From positions 1,860,001-1,924,000 of the forward strand of contig OZ242033.1 in NCBI GenBank assembly GCA_965205155.1: a stretch of DNA of 64,000 bases. The letters are read 5' to 3'. Shown here piece by piece: positions 17,917 through 31,875 of the stretch. The stretch is from Aldehydirespirator sp965205155 (GTDB taxonomy: Bacteria; Actinomycetota; Acidimicrobiia; Acidimicrobiales; Aldehydirespiratoraceae). Under the pieces are notes generated by a model. The model worked only from the letters and a program-made list of their open reading frames with translations, had not been told where the DNA came from and ran no database searches. The translations under genes were made by a program, and so were the position numbers. Positions within the stretch are counted from its first letter, which is position 1. Every line of letters begins with the position of its first letter.

Positions 17917-20333
17917 TGGTCGGTGTTCACCCAGATCTCGGCCGAGCTGCCCGGCTCGACGGTGGTGCCGGCCGCCGGCGACTGCTGCCACACGATGCCG
18001 GGGTCGCCGCCGAAGCGTTCGGCTTCCTCGTCGAAGAACGGTTCGATGTACACCTCCACGCCCAGTTCGGCCGCGGCCAGCACCTGGCGGGCCTCGGCCT
18101 CGCTGAGGCCGACCACGTCGGGCATGGTGATGATGGTCGGCAACTCGGGGGCCACCGCGACCTCCACCGTGACAGTGATCCCGCCCCGCTGCAGCGACAG
18201 TGCCGCAGGAGCCTGCCCGATGATCGTCCCCGGCGCGAACTCCGCGGTCGCGACCTCCACCGCAGCCAGACCGAGGGTGAGCTCACTCAACTCGGCCGCC
18301 ATCTGCTCGGCATCCCAGTCCCGACCCACTAGATCGGGGATCTCGACCGAGTCGAGCGGCGGCGGGTCGGTGGGCGCCGCGGGCGCGCTGACCGGGGGAG
18401 AGGGAAGGCCGGCGGCTGCCATTCCCTGATGGGCGGCGAGCATGATCTCCCGCCAGATCTGGGCCGGGTACGTGCCGCCCGACACCCTGATGTCAGTGGT
18501 CGGGGGAACCATGGGGATCTGGGCGTCGGGGAAGCCGACCCACACCGCAGCTGCCCGCTGCGGTGTGTAGCCGACGAAGGTCGCGTCGGCGTAGTTCTGG
18601 GCCGTGCCCGTCTTGCCTGCGGCCGGGCGGTCGATGGCCGCCCGGTGCCCGGTGCCCTGGCTGATGGCTCCCTGAAGCACCCAGGTGATCTGGTTGGCGA
18701 CGGCGGAGTCGAGCACCGGCACCGCGTCGGTGACGTGGCGGAACAACGCGGTGCCGTCGGGCTCGATGACGCTGGTCACCAGCACCGGTTCGACCCGCCG
18801 ACCCGAGCGGGCGAAGGTGGAGAACATCGTGGCCAGCTCGACGGTGTTGACGTCCTCGGTGCCCAGCACGCCGGCGCACACCGGTGCGATGCTGCTGGGT
18901 TCCAGGCCGAGCCTCTCGGCCATGGTCACGAAGTTGGCCGGGCGGATGTCCACCATCAGCTGGGCGTACACGGTGTTGATCGAGCGTTGGGTGGCCTGTA
19001 TCAGGTTGGCGTCCACCGGCGCCTCGGGCTCCGAGCCCAGCCCGCCCCTGATGGTCCACAGGGGTCCGCAGACATCGGGGCGGTCGATCTCGAGCTCGTC
19101 GGGGGCGTCGTAGGTCTTGGTCACCGTGAAGCCCCGTGTCAGGGCGGTGGCCAGCGCGATCGGCTTCATGGCCGATCCGGCCTGCCTGCCCTTGCCGCTG
19201 GCCAGATTGAACTTGGCGTCGGTGGCATCGCCGAAGAAGTCGCGGCCGCCGACCATGGCCAGCACGTGGCCCTCCTCGTCGCCCCCCAACCCCAGCACCG
19301 TTGCCGCCGCGTCGGGATTGATCCCGTTGTCGGGGAGGATCGCCTCCACCGCAGCCTCGGCGCTGGCCTGCAGGCCCAGGTCGATGGTGGTGTGGATGTC
19401 CAGGCCCCCCTCGAACAGGAGCTGGGTGCGGTACTCGCGCGTCGGCCCGAAGGCCTCGTTGTCGAGGAACCACTGCTTGACGTCCTCAACGAAGTGGGCG
19501 GCCGGGTAGCGCACTTCGAGGATCGGGATGTCCTCGATCAGCACGATCGGCTCGTTGTAGGCCCGGTCGTGCTCGTCGATGGTGATGAACCCGTTGACCA
19601 GCATCCGATCCAGCACCAGATTGCGGCGGCGCCGGGCGTCCTGGGGGTTGCGGTAGGGGTCGAAGGCACTGGGACGCTGTATCAGCCCGGCCAGCAGCGC
19701 GGCCTGCTCCAGGGTGAGCTCGGTCACCTTCAGGCAGGCCTCGCTGCCGCGCTCGGCCGCGGTCGCGACCAGTTCGCAGGCGGGGGCGCCGAAGTACTGC
19801 CTGGCCGCGGCCTCGATGCCGTATGCGCCGTTGCCGAAGTACACCCAGTTCAGGTAGCGCAGCAGGATGAAGTCCTTGGTGAAGAACTGCTCGAAGCGCC
19901 GGGCCATGAAGAACTCTTCGATCTTGCGGGTCAGGGTCTCCTCGGAGCGGTCGAGGAACACGTTGCCGACGTACTGCTGGGTGATGGTGGAGCCGCCCTG
20001 GCTGATCCCGCCCGCGGCCACGTTGCTGCGGGCCGCCCGCAGGATGGCCTTGAGGTCTGCCCCGTCGTGCTCGTAGAAGCGCTCGTCCTCGATGGCGACC
20101 ACCGCGTTGCGGACCACTTCGGGGACGAGGGCGATGTCGGTCACGTCGGTGCGGCGCTGCTCGCCCCGCAACTCGGTGATGAGCACGCCGTTGCGGTCGT
20201 AGACGCGTGAGGACTGCGCGGTGGCGAGCTTCTCCACATCGAAGCTCACGTCGCGCAGCTCATAGGAGCAGCCCGCCGCCAGGACCGACAGCAGGGCTGC
20301 CATGGCCGCGGTCGTCACGAGTCGTCGACGCAC
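17913..20333 (-). CDS. Class A penicillin-binding protein (transglycosylase/transpeptidase) with two PASTA domains
   Basis: 806 residues. The N-terminal segment RLVTTAAMAALLSVLAAGC ends in a lipobox-like AAGC. The glycosyltransferase domain (about 45-230) has IEDERFYEHDGAD and QGGSTITQQYVGN. The transpeptidase domain has S-x-x-K in GSAMKPIALA, S-x-N in RSINTVYAQ, and KTGTAQN. Two PASTA repeats end the protein (from VEIPDLVGRDWD and from TMPDVVGLSEAEA). It polymerises and cross-links peptidoglycan at the outer membrane face. A GTG start is assumed. Lipid anchoring in place of a permanent membrane helix would be unusual for this class. Confidence 0.95.
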   Translation of the reverse strand: MRRRLVTTAAMAALLSVLAAGCSYELRDVSFDVEKLATAQSSRVYDRNGVLITELRGEQRRTDVTDIALVPEVVRNAVVAIEDERFYEHDGADLKAILRAARSNVAAGGISQGGSTITQQYVGNVFLDRSEETLTRKIEEFFMARRFEQFFTKDFILLRYLNWVYFGNGAYGIEAAARQYFGAPACELVATAAERGSEACLKVTELTLEQAALLAGLIQRPSAFDPYRNPQDARRRRNLVLDRMLVNGFITIDEHDRAYNEPIVLIEDIPILEVRYPAAHFVEDVKQWFLDNEAFGPTREYRTQLLFEGGLDIHTTIDLGLQASAEAAVEAILPDNGINPDAAATVLGLGGDEEGHVLAMVGGRDFFGDATDAKFNLASGKGRQAGSAMKPIALATALTRGFTVTKTYDAPDELEIDRPDVCGPLWTIRGGLGSEPEAPVDANLIQATQRSINTVYAQLMVDIRPANFVTMAERLGLEPSSIAPVCAGVLGTEDVNTVELATMFSTFARSGRRVEPVLVTSVIEPDGTALFRHVTDAVPVLDSAVANQITWVLQGAISQGTGHRAAIDRPAAGKTGTAQNYADATFVGYTPQRAAAVWVGFPDAQIPMVPPTTDIRVSGGTYPAQIWREIMLAAHQGMAAAGLPSPPVSAPAAPTDPPPLDSVEIPDLVGRDWDAEQMAAELSELTLGLAAVEVATAEFAPGTIIGQAPAALSLQRGGITVTVEVAVAPELPTIITMPDVVGLSEAEARQVLAAAELGVEVYIEPFFDEEAERFGGDPGIVWQQSPAAGTTVEPGSSAEIWVNTDQ

Positions 20334-20404
20334 GGTCTCATTGTGCTGCGCCGGGGGACCCGAGCCACTCTTACGCTCGCGGACGGCCAGCGCCCGCGAC
20401 TGGA

Positions 20405-20426
20405 GCCAGCCCGCTGTGGGGCTGGC
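20405..20426 (-). terminator. Hairpin just after phosphatase gene
   Basis: GCCAGCCC and GGGCTGGC (loop of six) form an eight-base-pair stem three bases after the stop of the PhoX-type gene, read on the minus strand. It has no U-tract, so termination is plausible but not certain. Confidence 0.5.
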
Positions 20427-20429
20427 CTG

Positions 20430-22604
20430 TCAGGAGCCGATACGGCCACCCCCGGTCTTGGTGACCACAACGAGGCTCGGCAGCGGCGGCCACACTCCGT
20501 CGGGCCAGAGGCTCTGAGGGTCCTCGGGCCCGGCGCTGAGTTCTCCCGGGTGCTGCACGTTCACGAACAGCGTCTCGAAGTCCGGCGTGAACTCGGGACC
20601 GCACACCTCGGCACCCCTGGGAACGCTCAAGAACGGCTGGACATTGCCCCGTTGCGCGCCTGACGAGGGGACCGCGAACAGCGTGTCGTTGAGCGCCAGC
20701 GTCCAGGGCTGGCCGTCGGTGGCGATCCAGACGTTGCCGCGCTCGTCGAATGCCAGGTTGTCGGGCGCCGCGATCGGGCTCACGCTCGACTTGTCGAAGC
20801 CGGCGAACCACGTGCTCGGATCGGTGGGCTCCCCGCAGATCAGGAAGAACTCCCAGGTGAAGGTCACCGACGCGAGGTCGCCGCCGTCCTCGGTGATCTC
20901 GAGCACGTGGCCGTAGCGGTTCTGAGCCCGCGGGTTCACCGCGTTCTCGTCGCCCGGGGCCCGGCGCGTGTTGTTGGTGAGGCAGACGTAGACCCGGTTG
21001 TTGCGGGGGTTTACCTCCACGTCCTCCGGCCTGTCCATGGGAGTGGCCTCCAACAGGTCGGCCGCACCCCTGGTGTTCAGCAGCACCTCCGCCTGGGCGA
21101 GGTCTGCGAGGGGACCCTCCCGGCCACCGACCAGCGGGAGCCATTCGCCGGTGCCGTCGTCGTGGAACCTCGCCACGTACAGCGTGCCGGAGTCGAGCAG
21201 CGAGAGGTTGGCCTGCCTGTCGTCGGGGTCGTACAAGCCGGCGGTCACGAACTTGTACAGGTAGTCGAAGCGCTCGTCGTCGCCCGAGTACAGCACGACC
21301 TGTCCGCTGTCGGCTATCGCAGTCGTGGCGGCCTCGTGCTTGAAGCGCCCCAGCGCGGTGCGCTTCTTCGGCACGGACGACCGATCATGGGGGTCGATCT
21401 CCACGATGTAGCCGAACCGGTTGATCTCGTTCGGCTCCTTGGACAGGTCGAAGCGGCGGTGGTGGCGCTCCCACTTTCGGCGCGACGCCCCCCTGGGAAC
21501 GCCGTAGCGCTCGTTGATCTCCTTCAGGCGGGAGTCCGCGTTCATGTCGTTGTTCGCGAAGTACTGATGGAAGTTCTCCTCGGCGGTGAGCACCGTGCCC
21601 CAAGGGGTCTTGCCCCCGGCGCAGTTGTTGAGCATTCCGAGGACGTGTCGGCCCGACGGGTCCCTGGAGGTCTCGAGCAGCTCGTGGCTCGCCAGCGGTC
21701 CCGTGACCTCCATCCGGGTGAAGCCGGTGATGCGGCGGTTGTACCGGCTTGTCAGGTCCACCGACCATTCGCCGTCCGGGGTGCTCTCCAGGGCGATGAT
21801 GCTCATGCCGTGCGCGGCGATCTCCACGTTGACCTGTTCCCGGGTGGGACTGGCCGAGTCGTAGTCGGAGAACATGCGGTCGCCCTCGGTGTACTCGTGG
21901 TTGACGCAGAGCAGCCCGCTCGCGGCCCGTCCCGAGCTGTGCTCGGTGAGCGGGAAGTACGCGTTCAGGTCGGCGTTCCAGCCGAAGGTCCTCACCTGTT
22001 GGTGGAGAGACGCGTTGGCTGCGGTCATGCGTTCAGTGCCTGCGTGAATCGGGTCGCCCCAGCGCATCAGCACCTTGGCCTCGTAGCCGCCGGGCACGAT
22101 GACGTCGTCGGCGTCTCCCAGCCTGATGGGAGTAAACCCGAGCGAGGCGCCCGTCGGGGCGGGGCTCGCGGCAGTGGTCGTTCCACTGTCGGCCTGTAAC
22201 GTGCCGCCGGCGCCTCCCGGAGCGTCCGAGGATCCGCCTGAGGGTCCTCCGATGAGAGAGGCAGCCGCGGGACTGGCGGTGGCGAGCAGCAGCGGCGGTG
22301 CCACGGCCGCGCCCTTGAGCAGGGTGCGGCGGGCCAGCCGCCGCTCCGCGACATCCGCGAAGGCGCGGCCATCCGCAGTGCCGCGGCGTTCGTTGGGTGC
22401 TTCATGGAAGCAGGCCGCGTCGCACTTGAGTTCGCACTTCCGGGGAATCCCGTCGCCGGCGTGCGTCTCGGAGGCTGGCGGGCTGCCGGGTGCGACCCGC
22501 GAGACCCGGTTGTCTTCGGTGGACTGAGCCGACCGTGCGCTGCCGGGAATGCCGGACAGCACTGCGAACAGCCTCCTGCCCGGATTATGGGATTGAGACG
22601 CCAC
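20430..22604 (-). CDS. PhoX-type phosphatase (DUF839), Tat-exported
   Basis: About 724 residues. The start is set at GTG 22604 because AAGGAG lies six bases before it; an ATG five codons upstream would put that site inside the gene. A long N-terminus carries two cysteine clusters (CELKCDAACF), then a twin-arginine signal LARRTLLKGAAVAPPLLLA. The mature part has blocks typical of PhoX: LCVNHEYTEGDRMF, NCAGGKTPWGTVLTAEENFHQ, RFKHEAATTAI and DRPEDVEVNPRNNRVYVCLT. PhoX enzymes are Ca/Fe-dependent periplasmic alkaline phosphatases used in phosphate acquisition. The substrate is inferred. Confidence 0.85.
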   Translation of the reverse strand: MASQSHNPGRRLFAVLSGIPGSARSAQSTEDNRVSRVAPGSPPASETHAGDGIPRKCELKCDAACFHEAPNERRGTADGRAFADVAERRLARRTLLKGAAVAPPLLLATASPAAASLIGGPSGGSSDAPGGAGGTLQADSGTTTAASPAPTGASLGFTPIRLGDADDVIVPGGYEAKVLMRWGDPIHAGTERMTAANASLHQQVRTFGWNADLNAYFPLTEHSSGRAASGLLCVNHEYTEGDRMFSDYDSASPTREQVNVEIAAHGMSIIALESTPDGEWSVDLTSRYNRRITGFTRMEVTGPLASHELLETSRDPSGRHVLGMLNNCAGGKTPWGTVLTAEENFHQYFANNDMNADSRLKEINERYGVPRGASRRKWERHHRRFDLSKEPNEINRFGYIVEIDPHDRSSVPKKRTALGRFKHEAATTAIADSGQVVLYSGDDERFDYLYKFVTAGLYDPDDRQANLSLLDSGTLYVARFHDDGTGEWLPLVGGREGPLADLAQAEVLLNTRGAADLLEATPMDRPEDVEVNPRNNRVYVCLTNNTRRAPGDENAVNPRAQNRYGHVLEITEDGGDLASVTFTWEFFLICGEPTDPSTWFAGFDKSSVSPIAAPDNLAFDERGNVWIATDGQPWTLALNDTLFAVPSSGAQRGNVQPFLSVPRGAEVCGPEFTPDFETLFVNVQHPGELSAGPEDPQSLWPDGVWPPLPSLVVVTKTGGGRIGS

Positions 22605-22619
22605 TGAAAGCTCCTTCAT

Positions 22620-22870
22620 GCATATTGGGTGCAGTGTCGCGGCCGGGCGTCCGCCCGCGCCGCGACGAGAGCACAATAGAAGACGCGACGTAACGCTTCG
22701 GCAGATACGGATCAACGCTCGGTGAACAACGGCGACGAGTCAATGAACTCTCGGCATCATCACCGCAGAGGGACCCGTCCAGTGACGGCCGGCCGCTTCG
22801 GAGAAGAGCGTGCTCGGGGCGTAGGCCAGGTGACGTGCCGGCTGCGCCGGCATGGGTACGCTCGTACACC
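22620..22870. other. Divergent intergenic region between PhoX-type gene and tyrS
   Basis: About 250 bases with no gene. TATTGT (22678-22673, minus strand) could be a -10 box for the phosphatase gene. I looked for T-box features ahead of tyrS and saw none. The tyrS -10 box is at the right edge. Confidence 0.4.
22857..22862 (+). promoter_or_regulatory. -10 box of tyrS (leaderless)
   Basis: TACGCT ends eight bases before the GTG at 22871. No Shine-Dalgarno sequence is present. Confidence 0.5.
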
Positions 22871-24130
22871 GTGTCCGACCTGCTCGACGACCTGCGCGCC
22901 CGCGGGCTGGTCCATGACCACACCGACGAGGCTGGGTTGACCGACCTGCTCGAGTCCGGACCCGTCACTCTCTACTGCGGCATCGATCCCAGCGCCGACA
23001 GCCTGCACGTCGGCCATCTCGTGGCCGTGCTGGTGCTGCGCCGATTCCAGGAGGCCGGCCACCGCCCGCTGGCGCTGGTGGGCGGGGCCACCGGGATGGT
23101 GGGCGATCCCAGCGGGCGCTCCGACGAACGGGTCCTGCTCGATGCGGCCACGCTCGAAGCGAACACCGCGGGCATCCGGGCCCAGCTCGAGTCCCTCTTC
23201 GACTTCTCGGGCGACAGCGCGGCCCGTCTCGTGAACAACTACGACTGGACCCGCGACGTGAGCCTGCTCGACTTCCTGCGAGACGTGGGCAAGCACGTCA
23301 CCGTCAACCAGATGGTGGCCAAGGACTCGGTGCGCAGCCGCATGGGGAGCGATCACGGGATCTCGTTCACCGAGTTCAGCTACATGCTGTTGCAGGCCTT
23401 CGACTACTGGTGGCAGTTCGAGCACTACGACTGCCGGCTCCAGGTCGGCGGCTCCGACCAGTGGGGAAACATCACCGCGGGCATCGACCTCGTCCGGCGT
23501 CGCAGCGGCGCCACCGTCCACGGCCTGACCTGGCCGCTGATGACTCGCGCCGACGGCCAGAAGTTCGGCAAGACCGCAGAGGGCACCGTCTGGCTGGACG
23601 CCGGACGCACGCTTCCCTTCGAGTTGCACCAGTACTTCGTGAACACCGACGACCGCGACGCCGAGCGACTGCTGCTGCAGCTCACCCTGCTGCCGGTGGC
23701 CGACGTGGGCGACATCATGTCGGCCCACGCCGCCGCCCCGCACGAGCGGCGGGCCCAGCGGGCGCTCGCGGACGAGGTCTGCACCCTCGTGCACGGCGCG
23801 GCTGCCACCGACCAGGCCCGTCTCGCGGCCGAGGTGCTCTTCGGGGAGTCGGTGCCGTCGAGGGACCGGCTGGAGGCGGTGCGCGGCATCGTGCCCGAGA
23901 CGGTGGTGGCCGGCTCGTCCATCGGCCGCGACGAGCCGGTGGTCGATGCGCTGGTCGCGGCCGGCGTGTGCTCCTCGCGCTCCGATGCACGTCGCACGAT
24001 CGCCTCGGGCGGCATCCGTGTCAACGGCCGGCGGGTGGGGTCGCCGGTGGATCGGGTCGACCTGGTGGAAGGCCGCTACGCGCTGGTGCAGCGGGGTCGC
24101 CGGCAGCGTCACCTGCTGGTGGTGGACTGA
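22871..24130 (+). CDS. tyrS: Tyrosine--tRNA ligase
   Basis: 419 residues from GTG 22871 (VSDLLDDLRARGL). Class I synthetase: GIDPSADSLHVGHLVAV holds the HIGH-like motif, KFGKTAEGTVWLD holds the KMSKS-like motif, and YNCWQF-type tyrosine-pocket residues appear around FSYMLLQAFDYWWQFEHY. The C-terminal S4 RNA-binding domain is SSRSDARRTIASGGIRVNGRRVG. It charges tRNA-Tyr. An upstream in-frame start (22835) would precede the promoter, so it is rejected. Confidence 0.95.
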   Translation: MSDLLDDLRARGLVHDHTDEAGLTDLLESGPVTLYCGIDPSADSLHVGHLVAVLVLRRFQEAGHRPLALVGGATGMVGDPSGRSDERVLLDAATLEANTAGIRAQLESLFDFSGDSAARLVNNYDWTRDVSLLDFLRDVGKHVTVNQMVAKDSVRSRMGSDHGISFTEFSYMLLQAFDYWWQFEHYDCRLQVGGSDQWGNITAGIDLVRRRSGATVHGLTWPLMTRADGQKFGKTAEGTVWLDAGRTLPFELHQYFVNTDDRDAERLLLQLTLLPVADVGDIMSAHAAAPHERRAQRALADEVCTLVHGAAATDQARLAAEVLFGESVPSRDRLEAVRGIVPETVVAGSSIGRDEPVVDALVAAGVCSSRSDARRTIASGGIRVNGRRVGSPVDRVDLVEGRYALVQRGRRQRHLLVVD

Positions 24131-24160
24131 CATGGCGGGAGCGCGAGTAGGTACAGGGGC

Positions 24161-24271
24161 GTCGCGCTGCGGCGGGGTGTCTCCCGCTCTTGTTCGCTGC
24201 GCTCACGGGCCGCTCGGGCCACGGCCTCGCCCGTATGGGCCGGACTGGCGCGCCTACCCGCTCGGCCTCTA
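24161..24271 (+). repeat. Dispersed repeat, copy 1
   Basis: About 110 bases, GTCGCGCTGCGGCGGGGTGT to CTACCCGCTCGGCCTCTAG, with internal GGCC-rich inverted segments. It matches copies at 49398, 53690 (inverted) and 54629. This copy lies 30 bases after tyrS and ends 31 bases before the rRNA promoter. It is the only copy whose AGAGGCCGAGCGG end does not follow an identifiable stop codon. Confidence 0.85.
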
Positions 24272-24302
24272 GAACGAGCGCGATCGCCGGCGCCCGGATG
24301 GG

Positions 24303-24331
24303 TTGCCGGAGTCGGCCCGGGACGGTAGGGT
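24303..24331 (+). promoter_or_regulatory. rRNA operon promoter
   Basis: TTGCCG (24303-24308), a 17-base spacer, and TAGGGT (24326-24331). This leaves a leader of about 365 bases before the mature 16S start. The leader has TTCTTGAAAACGG and GCATAGCGAGTGCGGGC (24440-24480), echoed before 23S as CTCTTGAGAATTGCATAGCG. These probably act in antitermination and processing. Confidence 0.65.
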
Positions 24332-24699
24332 GACCAGCCACCCCTGGCGGGGCCTTCGGGCGCGGCCGGGGTCGCAGTGCCAGCGGTGCAATCGGGCCGG
24401 TTCTTACCGGGACCGCAATCGTCGCCGCCGGAAGATTGCTTCTTGAAAACGGAAGAGACGGACGCATAGCGAGTGCGGGCGTCGACTCGGGCTGCGTGGC
24501 CCGAGGCGATGTCCGTCAAGACATGGTCCGGCATGCCTGCCGGACCGCCCGGTGCCTCGGCACCGGGAGAGCCGAAGGCCTCCCCGCACCCAAGCGGAGA
24601 GGCCGGCTCTCTGAACGCAAGGCTGCTCACGCACCCGCCAAGGCGGGGGGCAGCCGAGCAACCCGATCGAAGGCCCGGCCTCGGCCGGCGCCGGAGATC

Positions 24700-29523
<4,824 letters not shown>

Positions 29524-29544
29524 AATTTCGCATCGAGCGCTCGG

Positions 29545-29582
29545 TGCTCGTGCTCGCTATGGAGTTCGTCAAGAGGCGATCC
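29545..29582 (+). other. 23S processing stem, 3' arm
   Basis: Complement of 26373-26409 (see there). It lies between 23S and 5S. Confidence 0.8.
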
Positions 29583-29612
29583 CGAGGAGGGGTTCGCCCG
29601 CAGGACAACAGG

Positions 29613-29729
<117 letters not shown>

Positions 29730-29739
29730 TTTCGCCGAT

Positions 29740-29773
29740 CAGAGGGCCCCGATGACACCACCGGGGCCCTCTG
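29740..29773 (+). terminator. rRNA operon terminator
   Basis: CAGAGGGCCCCG and CGGGGCCCTCTG form a perfect 12-base-pair stem with a ten-base loop, directly after 5S. It is followed by GCATTTC, with a short T run. Confidence 0.85.
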
Positions 29774-29802
29774 GCATTTCATGGCACCGGTAGGCTCCGG
29801 CC

Positions 29803-30519
29803 ATGTCGCGCCAGCGCCACAGAGCGGACCGGGGGAACTCCCCGTCCCGACCGGCGCGGGCCCGCCAGAGGGTCCCCTTGCCGCCGGTGCCGCACCCCGA
29901 GCCGGATCCTCACGCGGAGTTGGTGCGCGCCCTGGGACCCGAGCGCGGCCAGAGCGCGGTGCGGCGTTTCGAGGCTGCGGCCAAGGCCTTCCGCGCCGGG
30001 CGATTCAAGGAGGCCCTCCCGCTGCTCAACCGGCTGGCCCGTGACGCCCCCGAGGTCGCCGATGTAAGGGAACTCCACGGCCTGGTGCTGTACCGCCTGG
30101 GCCGGTACGGGGCAGCCATGGCCGAGCTCGAGTATTTCCGCGAGTTGAGCGGCTCCACCGAGCAGCATCCGGTCCTGGCCGACTGTCACCGCGCCCTGGG
30201 CCGCTGGGCCGACGTGGAGGCGCTCTGGAAGGAGCTCGGCGAGGCGTCACCTTCGGCCGAACTGGTGACCGAGGGGCGCCTGGTGCTGGCCGGCGCCAAG
30301 GCCGACAGGGGAGAGCTGCCGGCGGCCATCCGGGTGCTGGAGCAGGGCTGGCGATTGCCGTCCCGGCCCCGGCCCCACCATCTTCGGCGCGCCTACGCCC
30401 TCGCCGACCTGTACGAACGGGCCGGCCGTTCCCCGAGGGCCCGTGAGCTGTTCCGCTGGGTCGAGACCCACGACCCGCTACTGGCCGACGTAACCCAACG
30501 GGTCCGCGCCCTGTCCTGA
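29803..30519 (+). CDS. Tetratricopeptide-repeat protein
   Basis: 238 residues. After a basic, proline-rich N-terminus of about 35 residues come TPR-like helix pairs: FEAAAKAFRAGRFKEALPLLN, VRELHGLVLYRLGRYGAAMAE, VLADCHRALGRWADVEALWK and RRAYALADLYERAGRSPRARE. TPR proteins are protein-interaction scaffolds; no enzyme is suggested. TAGGCT (29791-29796) ends six bases before the ATG, so the mRNA is probably leaderless, beginning right after the rRNA terminator. Converges on the dehydrogenase gene with no gap. Confidence 0.85.
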   Translation: MSRQRHRADRGNSPSRPARARQRVPLPPVPHPEPDPHAELVRALGPERGQSAVRRFEAAAKAFRAGRFKEALPLLNRLARDAPEVADVRELHGLVLYRLGRYGAAMAELEYFRELSGSTEQHPVLADCHRALGRWADVEALWKELGEASPSAELVTEGRLVLAGAKADRGELPAAIRVLEQGWRLPSRPRPHHLRRAYALADLYERAGRSPRARELFRWVETHDPLLADVTQRVRALS

Positions 30520-31875
30520 TCAGACGCCGGGGTGCGCGGGGGCGAAGCGGGCCTCCATGTCGCGGCGGATCTTCACTGCGTCGCTGGTCTCGTCGACCTG
30601 GACGTCGGCCCAGGTGACGACTTGGCCCTTGGGCACGTCGTTGACCAGGGGCACGTTGTGGGCGAGGCCGATCGGCAGGGCGCCCATGGCCAGGCTGTCG
30701 CCGGCCGGCATCAGCCGGCCCCAGACCGTGAAGCCTCCCTCGCCGTCGAGGTTCTCGCCCGCCTTGAGGTGGCGTTTGGCCACAGTCACTGCATCGCCGT
30801 GGAATCCGGTGGGCGTCCCGGTCGGTTCGCCCCGCAGGGCGGCGCTCAACACTGACACGCCGACCTCCAGGCCGATCAGATGGTACGGCTTGTAGGTCGC
30901 GCTGTAGCGCCCGCTGCGGTCGGTCACGAGGCCGTACTCGGCGAAGCAGCGCGCCGTGTAGTCGCTGGGCGCCTCGAAGACCACGTAGACACCCCAGCGC
31001 AGATCGCGCTCGACTGGCTCGCCGTTCCGAAGGAGCGAGGAGACCACTTCCACCTGGCCCTTGTGGTGCAGCGTGCCGCCCTCGGCACGCGGTCGCAGGA
31101 CCTCTGCGAGCTGGTCGGTGCCGGCCGGCGGAAACTCGAGTCCGGCCGGCGCCGGCGTCAGGCCGGTGGCATTGGACACCGCGGCCATCTCGATGGCTGA
31201 TTTCGTGCCGTCGAGGAATGAGTTGAACATCTGCGGGTTCATGCCGCCCTCGGCGGCCCGTTCGGGCGAGATGCCGTAGCCGTCCCAGACCGTGTCGGGG
31301 GTGGAATCGTGGAAGCTCGGCAGGTACTTGGTTCCCTTGCCCGCGGCGACGACACCGAGACCGGCGGCTTGGGCCCAATCGACCATCTCGCAGATCAGCG
31401 CTGGCTGGTCGCCATAGGCCATCGAGTAGACCAGCCCGGCCTTGAGGGCCTCGGTGGCCAGCAGCGGGCCCGCCAGGACGTCGGCCTCGACGTTGGCCAT
31501 GACGATGTGCTTGCCGTTGGCGATGGCGGCCCGGGCGTGGGCCAGGCCGGCCGGGGGGTTGCCGGTCGCGTCGATCACAACCTCCACGCCGTCGGCGGCG
31601 ATCAGCTCGGAGGCATCGTCGGTCAGGTGGATCGTGCCGTGCTCCGGCGCGGCAGCCGGCGACGGAGCACAGCCGGTCTCTTCGGGCCAGCCGGTCCCTG
31701 CCAGGGCGGCGCGGGCCCGGTCGGGATCGAGATCGGCGATGGCCGCCACACGGAGGCCCGGAGTGGTCCTGGCCTGGGCCAGGAACATCGAGCCGAACTT
31801 GCCGGCTCCGATCAGGCCGACGGTGACGGGGCGGCCCTCAGCGACGCGCTCCTGCAGTAGCCGGAAGAGATTCAT
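30520..31875 (-). CDS. NAD(P)-dependent dehydrogenase, homoserine-dehydrogenase-like with C-terminal SAF-type domain
   Basis: 451 residues. Rossmann motif VTVGLIGAGKFGSMFLAQA at about residues 17-35, then ADLDPDRARAAL; VVIDATGNPPAGLAHARAAI matches the substrate loop of this family. The C-terminal part (LKAGENLDGEGGFTVWGRLMP) resembles an SAF domain. The reaction is not known. The gene overlaps the end of the upstream PhyH gene by 38 bases, so the two are an operon and probably act on one substrate. Confidence 0.8.
   Translation of the reverse strand: MNLFRLLQERVAEGRPVTVGLIGAGKFGSMFLAQARTTPGLRVAAIADLDPDRARAALAGTGWPEETGCAPSPAAAPEHGTIHLTDDASELIAADGVEVVIDATGNPPAGLAHARAAIANGKHIVMANVEADVLAGPLLATEALKAGLVYSMAYGDQPALICEMVDWAQAAGLGVVAAGKGTKYLPSFHDSTPDTVWDGYGISPERAAEGGMNPQMFNSFLDGTKSAIEMAAVSNATGLTPAPAGLEFPPAGTDQLAEVLRPRAEGGTLHHKGQVEVVSSLLRNGEPVERDLRWGVYVVFEAPSDYTARCFAEYGLVTDRSGRYSATYKPYHLIGLEVGVSVLSAALRGEPTGTPTGFHGDAVTVAKRHLKAGENLDGEGGFTVWGRLMPAGDSLAMGALPIGLAHNVPLVNDVPKGQVVTWADVQVDETSDAVKIRRDMEARFAPAHPGV

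Noticed and set aside
18429..20210. Long plus-strand frame (593 codons)
   Set aside because: Antisense of the penicillin-binding protein, whose catalytic motifs are intact.
20907..22199. 430-codon plus-strand frame
   Set aside because: Antisense of the PhoX-type phosphatase gene.
22620..22870. T-box riboswitch before tyrS
   Set aside because: No specifier stem or antiterminator bulge sequence; a -10 box lies directly before the GTG start.
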